64,000 nucleotides of DNA from Macrocystis pyrifera (Eukaryota > Sar > Phaeophyceae > Laminariales > Laminariaceae), in NCBI GenBank assembly GCA_031763025.1, contig JASSKH010000006.1, forward strand, positions 1,957,048-2,021,047. Reading direction: 5' to 3'. A model generated the notes under the pieces. The model had not been told where the DNA came from and made no database searches. It saw only the letters and a program-made list of their open reading frames with translations. Positions 31,806 through 43,600 of the stretch are shown one piece after another (the stretch's first letter is position 1; every line of letters begins with the position of its first letter). The translations under genes were made by a program, and so were the position numbers.

Positions 31806-32579
31806 ATCAAAAGTAGCATGTACGAGTGCTCGTTGCAATCACCACGTCCGCCCGCTACCCTAGGTTTGTATACAGCCCTCGTGGCTTCCAGCAGGGGAGG
31901 TACAACAAACAGACAACGACAACAAGCGATGCCCACTGTCATGTTCTCGGTACCACCCATCCGCTCTCTAGACACGCATCTAATTTTCTATCACAAGCAA
32001 GCGATCAGCAGCAAAATCTATCGCCCCCTTCTCATTCCGCATGGATGATACCACTCTGTCCCAACATGTATGCACCTTTTGGTTTATTTCATCATTTAGT
32101 CTAAGACCGGTTCTTATATTATTGGACCGAGTGATTACGCGCTGTGCGTTCGTATACCATGCTGCTGCAGTTGAAAATTCCTTCTGTTGTTGCATCAAAA
32201 TCCGAGCAAGCACCCGAAAATCCGAAAGAACAAAACAACATGCTGTTGGAAATTCTGGAAAATTCCTCTGTAACAGTAACAGTAACAGTCGCATCAAAAT
32301 CCGAGCAGAAACAAAGCACCCGAAAATCCGAAGAGCAAAACAGCACGGAAATTCAACAACACCGGGACGGCCCGGGGCGCGCACCACCTTCTTCTTGTTC
32401 GCAACTTCTTCTTCTCGAAGGCGTTCTTACCCCCCCCCGCGTTCCCCCCTAGTGTCACAGAAGCCGGAGGGAGCAAAGCATTCTCGCCCCCACCCCCACG
32501 ATTGTGATGAGCGACCGCGGTGAGCATTCGCATGTTATGTATACCCCCTGCCCTACTTCAAGGAACTGACAAACAAGCA

Positions 32580-32616
32580 TTCCTTCCTTCCTTCCTTCCT
32601 TCCTTCTTTCCTTCCA
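32580..32616. repeat. (TTCC)n microsatellite
   Basis: About nine TTCC units. Confidence 0.9.
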
Positions 32617-33303
32617 GGCACCAGCCACGGGTGGTTGTGCCATCCAACCGAGAGCAAATTAATGCCAGAAAAAAAAAAAACGATTCAATCCCAACCCCAC
32701 CCCAACAGGGATACTTACAAATTTTGCGGAGCAAATACAATAACAAAAAAAAAAGCCGTGAAAGTCGTGCCTGTACTCGTACTCTGCTCGGTGATGCTCT
32801 GCGCCGAGCAAACAAAAAAAACGGTTGCACGCTCTCGCCGTCATGCCCTGCCCCCCCCCCCCCCCCGCCTTGCGTTCCATCCCCACCGGAACCCACCAAA
32901 TCCCTTACAAAAACACCAGCAAAACTCTTACGAGTGCGAACCTTACCCTGCCCTACTTCCCCGCCTCTCTATGCACTATAAACCTTGTCAACGTTAGCCG
33001 TTAGTTAGTGCCCTCGCTTCCCCTTTGCCACAACGTGTCTCAATACCGCCCGCCCTCGGGCATCCCCTCCCTGCCCCCCTCCCGCAAAGAAAAAAAAGCT
33101 CCGGAAACCCAGCCCCCCCCAAAAAAGAAACGCCGCGAACCCCACCCCTCCTCCCTCCTGAAACACCCCAAAATTTCAATGCCTCCCCCCCCCCAAAAAC
33201 AAAAAAAAAACGCAAAACCTAAATTATCCCTCCCCAAAAAACGCCTCAAAAACCCAACGCCCAGTCCACACCAACCGAAACCGTACCTGTGTATATACAG
33301 GAC

Positions 33304-33335
<32 letters not shown>

Positions 33336-33764
33336 TTCAAAATGACCGAAACCACTCGCGTGCCCACTAAGAAGTAACGGCCATGTTGATCCCCGAAAAA
33401 ATCGAGACCCGCTCGTTCTGATCTCAACGACAAAAACAAGATCAACGAATCTCCGCGCCCAAACAACCCCCAACCCCCTCTCTCCCCCCCCCCCCCCTTC
33501 CACGCCGTGAAAACACGCATACGCAGGTTGTTCCACATCCTCAGGCAGTCCTGTTATCGTATCATCAAGTTGCCCGCGATCCCAGGTCATGTGGACGAAA
33601 CTCGGGAGTTCCGACCAAGAAATTCGAAACTGCGCGTGTATTTTTTTTATTTAATTCCGCCTCTGAGGAGAGATGTATACTCTCCCAAGTTCTGCCAGCT
33701 TCAGGGCCACATTTCTCCCACGAGCTCTACAAGTCAAAGACACGCCAGGAAGGACCTATTCCAC

Positions 33765-34055
33765 ACCTCGGGGCAGATGATCGATTTCCTACTTCGTAAC
33801 CTAGACATTTGAGGGGCAGATACGTTCCTGACATGTACATACGATCTACCAGGTAGCTCAATGTAGTCGGATGGGAGCCGTGCAAACCTGCATGGCCTAC
33901 ACAAGATGTTTTCTGGGCTCGATCTGTACTGCACAGATGGTCTGTACTTGTACAGATGATCTGTACTTGTACAGATGATCTGTACTTGTACAGATCCTGC
34001 ACAACCTCTCACAAAACGGCAGATTTAAGGTCTACACGATCTACAGCAGTAGGTG
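33765..34055 (+). repeat. GATCT-rich dispersed element, copy 3
   Basis: Shared GGATGGGAGCCGTG, AGATGTTTTCTGGGC and CTCTCACAAAACGGCAG blocks. Internally a TGATCTGTACTTGTACAGA unit of about 19 bases is repeated three times. Confidence 0.75.
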
Positions 34056-34599
34056 ATTTTTTTTAAACTCCACCCCCCCCCCCCCCCCCCTCTCCGTTGG
34101 TGGGTGGGTGGGTGGGTCCGACACGCAAAAAGGCGTAGTCGAGGTTTCCCACACCGTGCGTATGCATGAATGCGGCAAATACCTCTTCTCTACAGGAACA
34201 GGCGGCAACCGAAAAAATGAAGTGGTCACCACGCGTTCGCCTACAGCATGCCAGCCACCCCAGCCATCCCCTGTGACAGCTTCCGACCTACTGCTGCAAC
34301 GTGACTCGGTGTCGGATGGACTGGCCCTGGCCTGCTGTGGCGTGCGTTCCTTGCAGCAGTCACACGGATGATCGATTCGGCCAACAGCTCCAAAATAACA
34401 TCAAGCCCATCAAAAACGACGACAAAAAATAAAAGCGAACGAAAAAACCATACGAACAAGGTTATCTCCCTCCCTCCCGGAGCAGCCCTTACGAGACGCG
34501 AAAGGGTTCAGTCAGGGCCGGCTGCAGCGGCGAAAAAAAACGACTGACCGACCGACCGACCGACCGATCGGACCGACCAATATAATACCGAATCGCGCG

Positions 34600-34860
34600 A
34601 ACGTAGGATTGAACGAAAGTCCGAACGAACGAAAAAGACGAACGGACGCAAACAAGATCGAACGAAAAAGACGATCGAACGAAAGTACGATCGAACGAAA
34701 ACTCGAATCCGCGAAAGGACGAACGAACGACAAAACGATCCGAACGAAAAGACAAAACCAACGGAACGACGAACGGACGAAAAAGACGATCGAACGAAGA
34801 AGACGAACGATAAGCCAGACACGATCGAACGAAAGCACAAACGAACGAAAACACGATTCG
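34600..34860. repeat. CGAACGAAAA degenerate short repeat
   Basis: CGAACGAAAAGACGA-like words repeat about 25 times. The Arg/Phe/Ser/Val-rich minus-strand frames are artefacts. Confidence 0.85.
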
Positions 34861-34989
34861 AACTCAAAATACGAAACGAGTCAAAAACACGAACGCCTCG
34901 ACGCAGCACAGCTCAACACAACAAGCTACGGCGCCGGCTCAGCCCGGGAAGGCGAGGGAAGGGAAGAGAGAGGAGCATGGAGCGGAGCA

Positions 34990-35109
34990 TCATGACAGAG
35001 ACAAGAAGCGGGCCGGGCTTTGGGCTGGCCGGTAGGACTGCCTTGCGATGTCCATGCGCATGCACTCGAACACATAGCGGGCGTAGCGGGACTTTTCGTG
35101 TACCGATAT
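34990..35109 (-). CDS. ABC gene terminal exon
   Basis: This exon encodes ISVHEKSRYARYVFECMRMD, then IARQSYRPAQSPARFLSLS and a TGA at 34992-34990. It follows CCGGCAG in phase 0. No transmembrane segment follows, so the protein is a lone nucleotide-binding domain. Confidence 0.75.
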   Translation of the reverse strand: MSVHEKSRYARYVFECMRMDIARQSYRPAQSPARFLSLS

Positions 35110-38100
35110 CTGCCGGAGTAAGGGCGGACCAGTCGGTGGGCGGGCGGGCGGGCGGGCGGGCGGGCGGGTGGAGGGTGGGAACTTTCCCCGTCGAGTAACT
35201 GCTGCTGCTGCTGCTGCTGCTCTGGTTCCAGCGTCGCCGCCACGGTTTCAACATTTAAAGCACTATTACGGGGGACCACAGCAAATAGAACCTACGGTAC
35301 ACACAAAAACCTATATATTTCCCTATTTTTACTAACAATATTTGGTCCTATTTACTATGGTCCCCCGTAAATACTTGCCTGCGTAAAAAACAACAACAAC
35401 GACCAAAACAACTCAAAGAAAACAAAATCAGGGCAGAGCAAAGCAAAAGCACAAAAAAAAAAAAAAACAGCCACCCACCACACAAACACACCAACACGCC
35501 CCTTTTTTCTGCTTCTGTTTCATGCTTTCACATATTCAAGCACACGCACGCAACATACCTCGGTGATTTTTCCGTCGGTAATCTCGGCCACCTGCTTGGC
35601 CAGCTCCATCACGATCTGGTGGTTGCGCGCCGTGAACACCAACATCACGCCCAGCTTCTTCTGGAGGTCGAACAGGGAGAACTCCACCCCGTATCTCACC
35701 CTTGAGGGAAAAACAAAACAAAACAAAACAAAACGCGAGCAAGCAAGTCGACACAACACAGCAAAGCGTGGGCATTTCTTCTGGAGGTCGAAACAGATAA
35801 AAAACAAAACAAAATACGCAAGCAAGTCGACACAACTGAGAGCATAGCGTGAACATTCTTCTGGGAGGTTGGAAAAGGGAGCGATCCACAGCTCCCATAC
35901 CCACCCTTGAGGAAAGAGGAGGGGACAAAACAAGCAAATCCACACGACAAAGCAAAGCGTGGAAAACACGAGAAAATAGGCCGCGCCCCCTGATCTCACC
36001 CCGAGGGTACACTAAGGTGAGAGTGACCCACAAAACCGTCCTACATCTACATCGTTTACTCTCCGCAGAACAAGCCCACCGGCAGGGGCAAAGCAGGGAC
36101 CATAATAAACTGCAACGCGCTCAGGGAGTACATATCGTGAACTTAATGTAACTTCTGTCACTTCTCCTGAGTTCCACAGCTGCCAGGTGAAAACTTCTGG
36201 CGAGGTCAATCAGTAGATTGCTACTGCCTGTACATGCCGTGCCAGTGCCCAACCTTACGATCAGTCCCCTCCCACCCTATACCCAAAACGCCTTCAGCCC
36301 TCTCCGACCCTACCAAAAACACAGTCAGTCCCCTTCCACCTTTTTACCCAAAAACCAAGCAGCCCTCTCCCACCCTACCCTCCTCCAAAAAAAAATCAGC
36401 CCTTTCCCGCCCTATCCAAAAAATCAGTCATCCCTCTCCCACCAATCAGCCCACAAAAACAGCAAAGTCATCCCTCTCTCCCACTCCCTCGCTTCTTACC
36501 TCTGATCGCTCTTGTCGAAGAACCCGTCGAGCAGCAGCACCGGCGGTGTGGGCGAAGAGCTGGCCTTAGCCATCGCCATCGCCAGCGCAAACCGATACAC
36601 CTCCCCTCCGCTCAACTCCCTGCGCAGCCGTCATCGCGGTCATCAATAATCCACTTCAGTCAGGGACTAGGAGGGAGGTTACGGCTTGCGGCAGGGGCGG
36701 GAGGGGGTGGTGGGGATGTACTCACTACCATGCATGGCCGTGTTCGCATGGCCACCGGGGGGGTACTCATTTGTGGCTTGCCTTAGTCATTTGACCATTG
36801 ACCGCGCTTGGAATTCGAGACGGAGGCGGGGTCGTGGGGAGATGCGTGAGGTGAGTGAGGTGGGGTGGGGGTGGGGGGGGTACTTGATATCATGTATGGC
36901 CGTAGTCGTATGACCATAGACCCTCCGTGGAGGGGGGGGGGGGGGGGGGGGACTCATCTGTTGCTTGCCTCAGTCATTCTACCATCGACCTTGTATCGCT
37001 TTCGAGACGGAGCACGGTTCCTGCTCCTACTAGAGATACTTCCAACATTTCGGCGCTCATTACGTTTTTTCCCGTGTATTAGATGCACACTTCTTGCCTG
37101 CGTCGTACCCAATTGCTGCTTGCCTTTGTAATTTTACCATAGACCACGCATCGACTTCGAGACGTGGGAGTGGGGTAGGGAAGGTGCGGGAGGGGGAGGG
37201 CGTACTCATTGGTTGCTTGCTTTGTCATTTGGCCATTGACCACGCATCCCTTTCGAGACGGAGCACCGTTCCTACTCCTAATAGAGACACCCCCAACATA
37301 AGGGCGTGCATGATGTTTCCATATATCACATAGAAACCTTTTGCCAATCTTATCTCCTTCCTGCTTCGCAGCCTGCGGCCACCATCTATCTCCTAGCATA
37401 GCGATCGTTTTCTCGCTGCTATCTACGGTAAAGTAGTTTACCAAACTCCTCCATGTCGCATTCGTCTATTTCCCTTATCTCCTCTTCTGACAGTTTTTTC
37501 CTTGCGCATTTCACATTCTCCTACTATGTTGGTTCTACTCTATTGCTTTGCCACACATGCACATCTGTGCACCTACTTCACCCTCCTCCCGGCTACTGGT
37601 ATACCTCTTTCTTCTTTCTGGCAGGTCCAGATCCCCTACATGAATTCGTAGTTTCAGCGTGTCCGCAAAGTTCATTTGGCTCGTGCAAACACATTTTCAT
37701 GCCTTTTCCTTCATTTAACCCGCCGTATATCCCTATGTTTTTTCCGATCCCACTTTGTTTCTCAGCGCTAGCCTTTCCCTTCTTCCTATCATTTCTTTTA
37801 ATTCTGTCTTGTACCTCCCTCCCAATTTCTCTGACGGACATAATCGCTTCTTGGTTTCCGCCTAATTCCTTCCATACTTTCTCAACTACGCTATCCCACC
37901 TTGTTCCACCTTGCCCTTTGGATTCTTTCCCCCATACAGCTCTATCAACTATGGCTGGCAACCTCTTTTTTTGGCACGTTCAGTATTTTATACTGCCGTT
38001 TCAACTTTTCTCATGTCTCTATTTGTCTCAAGTGGGTATATTCCCAGTTCTGCTCCTAATACTGATTTACTGGTCCTACTTGAGCAGCTTAGCGTTTCTT

Positions 38101-40243
38101 TAGTTGCTGTCACCTGTGCCGTTTCCGACTATTTTACGAACTTCGCATTCGCTTCCCATACTCCTCCTGCATACTCTAGGTTTGGTACTATTACGGAGGA
38201 CCATAGTAAATATATACGGCCAACTATTGAGAGTAAAAATAGGCAAATATATAGGTTTTTTGTGTTTACCGTAGGTCCTGTTCACTATGGTCCCCCGTAC
38301 TATCACGTATCATCAGGATACATCTCTTAATCCTGGTGCCAAGGTGCGAGTCTGTTAACATCGCATCCATCTTGCTTACGTGTGTGCGTTACCCTTTCCT
38401 ATTACTTTAGCTACGTGTGTATCCCAACGGTAGTCTTTTGAGATCTCTACGCCAAGCAAGGTACGTATACTGGTCTACGATCAGAAAATCATCTTCTCCC
38501 CACTTCCAGCTGACATCTACTGGCTTCACCTTATCTTCGTTACACACAACTACTGCGCACTTTCTTGACGTTCGCCGTTTATTTTTCTAGCGTATTCTAG
38601 CGCCTCCCTCTGTTTGTTTTTGCAGTCCTTCGGGTATCTCTGATATCCCCAAGACGTCATCCGAAAACGCCAATCCCGACACCGGATCTTCCCCCACCGT
38701 GACTCCCTGCTCTGCTGCTTCGACAGCTGCTATCAGGTCGTTAATATGTAACTTGCATATGTTAGGTGCCAACGTACATCCCTGTGCAACTCCTTGTAAA
38801 ATATCAACATTCTTCCATACTTTCCCGTCCAGCATCACAGCACTTCTCGCACATTCCGTCATCTCTTTCATCATGCTCTACATCTTTCCTCCCATCTCTA
38901 GTTCCCACAACTTTTTCCACAATTCATTGGGGGGGGGGGGGGGGTGATTTTGGGCTCGTATAGCTTGGGACAAAAACATGCAAAACCAACAACAAAAACA
39001 TACACAAAACAACAGACAGACAAATAAAAAATAGACCGACACAAACAACATACCAATAGCACTAACAGAACGACCCCGAACAAAAAGGCACAGCTAGCGA
39101 CGACGGCTGCTTCTTCAGAGATATAAAAAGGAGCAAAACCTATGAGTCCATCAAGTACGTAACGCACGACAGAAACAAAGAGACCGACCGTCAGGGACAA
39201 ACACACCGACGGAGACGCAGAACAACAAAAAACAACAAACCGACCCACGAACCTGTCCTTGGTTCTGCTGCAGCCATGCAGGTCGAGCGCCTCCAGGATT
39301 GTGTTGGTCGTCAGCTCCACATTACGCCTGCGCGAGCTTTGCCTTTTCGAGGGAGAAATGACGCAAAAAATACCAGCGCCGCCGAGCCGAGGTTGAGGTG
39401 GGTTCGGGTGAGTGACGGGGTGGGGTGGGGTGGAGTGGAGTGGGTCTAAAACGATGCGCAAAACAGAGTACCTAAACACCAAATTGGTACAAACGCATAT
39501 ATATATATCTGACGCGTGTGTTGTATTTTTCACATTTTAATCCGTTCCTTCGTATATATGATACGAATGCGCTCGACAAAGATCTCCACCACATCGAGGG
39601 GGCGTACGATACGAGTATCCTACCGATTCGTTTTCCTATTTACGGGGGGCCATAGTTAATAGGACTAACGGTACGCACAAAAACCTATATATTAAGTATT
39701 TTTACTAACAATATTTGGTCCTATTTACTTTGGTCCCCCGTGATAGCTCCATGGTCACGAACTACGGACCAGAGATATACACACCGGGACGGAACACCCG
39801 CGGGTGTTCAACTTTCGTACACACCTTACATATCGAAATATCACACCAAGCTTGCAAGTACGACTTTTCAACGACCTTGGATCTCAAATCTTCGTTCTTC
39901 TTTTCGTTTTTGTTTTTCTCGTATACCAGGTATGTTGTGCTGCACGTACTCCATGTCATACCCAGCACCATGATCAAAAGACGAGACTGACATGTCACTC
40001 TTTTTTCTCACTCTATTTGGCCAGGAAGACAAGAAGCGACCTTCTCGCTGATGAGCTGGCGAACGCTCTTGCCGGTGGTGCCTGTGAAGTCTCGCCCGAC
40101 GTACACAGCTTTTCGGAGGCCGGTGACCTTAATTAGAACCGCGGCAACAACAGTCAACAGCAGGAACGTCGACAACGGCAGCAACAAAATCACAGGGACC
40201 GTCAACAATAGCAACAGCAACAACCGTAGCGACAACACCATCA

Positions 40244-40286
<43 letters not shown>

Positions 40287-40481
40287 CACCGGAAACAGCA
40301 AAGTTGGCAACAGCAAAAAAAGGAATACCGACAACATCCCAGCATCAAACAGCACCCATTCCAACATCGACAACAACAGTAGCAGCAGTGACAGCAGCTG
40401 CGACAAGCAGCAACAGCAATAGCGACGAAAACAACGTCAGCAACACCAATACGCAACGCCAACAACGACACTCATAATACC

Positions 40482-40569
<88 letters not shown>

Positions 40570-40582
40570 GCAGCAACAGCAA

Positions 40583-40614
<32 letters not shown>

Positions 40615-43600
40615 ACAGCAGCAACAGCAGCAGCAACAGCAGCAACAGCAGCAGCAACAGCAGCAACAGCAGCAGCAACAGCAACAGCAACAGCAAAAAG
40701 CGACAGCCGCATGCAGCAACAACTCCACTGACGATAACTTCAATCCCAACAACGCCAACAGCAGCAACCTTACGAGAGGCGAGCGCCGACAGGACGGACG
40801 CCGACACACAGACAGGAGAGCGACCGTTTACCTCAAAAACTTCAAAGCACGCACTGACACGATAAGACAACGCACTGACCCCAACCGAATAAGGGTCATT
40901 CTTATCGGAGGGCTTTTCCCCCCCCCCCCCATAATTTCCATGCTTTGTTTTTTCGCGCAATTTTTTTACCTTCTAGATTTTCCTGAATTTTTTTTTCCGA
41001 ATGTGTGAAATTTAACAAACATGTTTTTCTTGCTTCTGGAGAATTTCACGAATAGTGACAGAACGCCTCCGTATATTGATACATATCTCCAATTATTTCC
41101 AATCTTGAGAAATTCTAAAGAAAAAGCTCTCCGATAAGAATGAACCAAAAAACCGCATCGACAAGGCAACAACAACCGTCCGATACGGAAAAATATCGCG
41201 CCGAAATGTCCACCAGGAGACAAACAACGTCCCTCCCCATTCTCCCCTTCGGAGGCGTTCTTGCAACGACCTTCTCAAGCAGCTTCGAGTCTCTCCTGCT
41301 TGAAAAAAAAACATGCCTCCACTTTCTACGAAACCTTTTACTAACATACGAACTGCTTTAGACTAGCACCGGCTACTGCTCCGGGGAACACACAAATCAG
41401 AACCAAACTTGGTGTGCAAACACAGGGGTACACATGGGTTCTGATCCATATGCCCCTCGTAAGCGTTGCGTACCATTACGGGGGTCCATAGTAAATAGGA
41501 CCTACGGTACACACATAAAACTATATATTTCGCTATTTTTACTAACAGCATTTGGTCCTATTTACTACAGGCAGTATGCTCCCCCGTAAATATTAAAACT
41601 TTGGCTCCGAACAAAGTGGATGCAAGTTCTACAACATGGAGGGATTGGCCTAAGCGTCTCACCGTGATGTCACCGGCTGTTGGTTTCTCCAACCCCGCGA
41701 GGCATTTCATTAACGAGGTCTTGCCAGCCCCCGTTTCCCCGACCTGCGGCACAGCAACATTGCCGGGAACATTAGATCGGCATCAGAAATACCGCTCTTG
41801 TATATATGCGATTGACGGGATGCCACGAAGTTTGAGCATTTTTACGGGGTTTGTGTTTTTTGTCGAGGCGTTCTGTTGTACCTAGTGCATAAAATTATTT
41901 GACGATAGTAGTCGGAGGAGTAGTACAACAGTAGCAGCAGCAGTGGTAGTGGTAACAGTAGGACCAGCAGCAGCACCATCAACAGTGGTTGGTAACTACG
42001 TAGCAGAACGTCGGCGAGGATACACGTCTTTTGAAGGAGCACTATTATACGATATTTCCTGACCGAAACGTTCTACAACCAATCAAAGCCCAAGCACCCG
42101 ATAAAACAGAAGATGCTTGGTTTCAGGGGCAACGCCAGCTTCCTACCCCATGACACAATATTATCACCATCCCCCGCCCCCCCCCCCCCCCCCGCTCGCG
42201 CGCAAACACTGCACGTTTTTCTATAGACCTGGCTGGCGTTTGTCCACATGAAGACAATAAACAAGATAACGTCCGCCCCCCTCCCCTTCATCACCCACAA
42301 GCAGCAGCGGTTGTCCATATACATACAGCCTAAAACCGGTCTACATTGGAACAATCGACACCATTTCCATTTTGGTTCGCATCACCGACTGACTGCAGGC
42401 ATTTCTGCGAGATAACATGAGAAAGGGCCTGTCCACCATTTTCTCGAGGCTGGGCCAGGCCATGAACACTACCCGAGGCATTTGCATCTACCGCGAGACA
42501 ACAACCACAAAGGGAGGCGGTACGCCGTCATATCGCAAGAGCGCCGCAGCCTTTCCTTTGCCTCACCAAGGCAACGGAGCCCGGGCCATGTATGTCAGCG
42601 GTGATATCATCCAGGGCCTTGACGTGCTCATCCTTGAAGAAGATGTGGGGCGTGTCGTACGTCTACCGGGGGGACAGGGGGGAAGTGGTGTGGGCATAAC
42701 GAAGGGAGGGAGGGAGGGAGGGAGGAAGGGGATACCAAAATAAATGGCGACGTCGGGTGATCCCGGATAACAACGCAGAACAGCAATGAAAACGATGCCC
42801 AATGCCCACATGCATAAATAGATGGCGGCCCCTGGAGCGAGCACATTTGCTGTCGCGGGTATGAGAGAGCAGATACATACAGCAGTACGTAGATACAAGA
42901 ATTACATAATAATACAAGGGCTTTTCGCGGGTCAGGTCAAAACTCACGGGCCGGGCCGGGTCGGGTCGGGTCGGGTCAGGTCAGGGTCAGGTCAGCTGAC
43001 CCGACCCGACCCGCGAGATTTTGAAAACCTCTTGACCCGACCCGAACCGACCCGACCCGCGAGATTTAATAAACCGTTGACCCGACCAGACCCAACCCGC
43101 AAGATTTTTAAACCTGTTGACCTGACCCGACCCGACCCACCACCTTCCGACTGACCCGTGAGACACGGGTTTCATGCGGGTCGGGTCGAGGCTGACTGCC
43201 TATGGTCTGGCGGCGAAGAGATGCAGCGAGTGCGTTAGATGCGTATATGGATTTGCCGGTATTTTAGTGGATGAATATGATACCAAAGGGGTATTAATGA
43301 GTATTGGTACGAGAGAAGGCTTTGTTAAGTTCAAGGTCGGGACACTTTGTATCCCTGGACAGATTTGCCTATGAAGCAGGTACTCGTTGGTACTCACGCA
43401 CGTTGTTTGCTGAGAGATAGAAGAAGAGCAGCTTTATTCCTTTCGTGCACGCGGAGACTGGGAGCAAGACTCGTGCGTCGCTGGGAAAATCCCCTGGTTT
43501 TCCATCTAAGATGCGCCTCCCAAGTACTACAAATACGATCCCAATACCTGAACCCAGGTAATTACCGGGCTTTCAGCCCCATTCAAAGCAGTACCATAAC

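Larger units (their letters stand above)
26177..34989. other. Convergent intergenic region, 8.8 kb
   Basis: The two flanking genes end towards each other. Contents: TTGGTTGATTGGTCGG repeats (26390-26530), T/A-rich DNA (26820-27010, 27270-27310), MITE B (27438), GATCT element (28365), MITE A (28614), a 55-65 base tandem repeat (29170-29400), the SINE-head/gypsy block (29869-30622), CACCACCTACTGTGCTG repeats (31440-31805), part of a TCTGTCCC element (32045), (TTCC)n (32580-32616), poly-C (33306-33335, 33487-33497, 34073-34090), a GATCT element (33765) and CGAACGAAAA repeats (34600-34860). No gene is supported. Confidence 0.55.
35110..35558 (-). other. Last intron of the ABC gene
   Basis: It holds the GGGC run, a CAG run (35201-35221), a MITE and an A/AAC-rich stretch (35388-35470). 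No exon is seen. Confidence 0.6.
36620..39252 (-). other. ABC gene intron containing a LINE relic
   Basis: 2.6 kb filled by repeated LINE 3' ends (36690-37330), a LINE body fragment (37330-38930) with a MITE inside it, a G run (38931-38942) and an A-rich stretch (38970-39240). Confidence 0.65.

Noticed and set aside
34489..34909. Minus-strand frames rich in FVRSFVRS-like repeats
   Set aside because: They come from the CGAACGAAAA tandem repeat and have equal-quality frames in all phases.
40345..40960. Poly-Cys, poly-Ala and poly-Leu minus-strand frames
   Set aside because: They are three readings of the CAG/CAA array in an intron.
42399..42520. Plus-strand frame AFLRDNMRKGLSTIFSRLGQ on the opposite strand of an ABC intron
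   Set aside because: It has an acceptor-like CTGCAG and a possible GTACGC donor and looks protein-like, but no partner exon was found on this strand. It may deserve a search, but I cannot support a gene.
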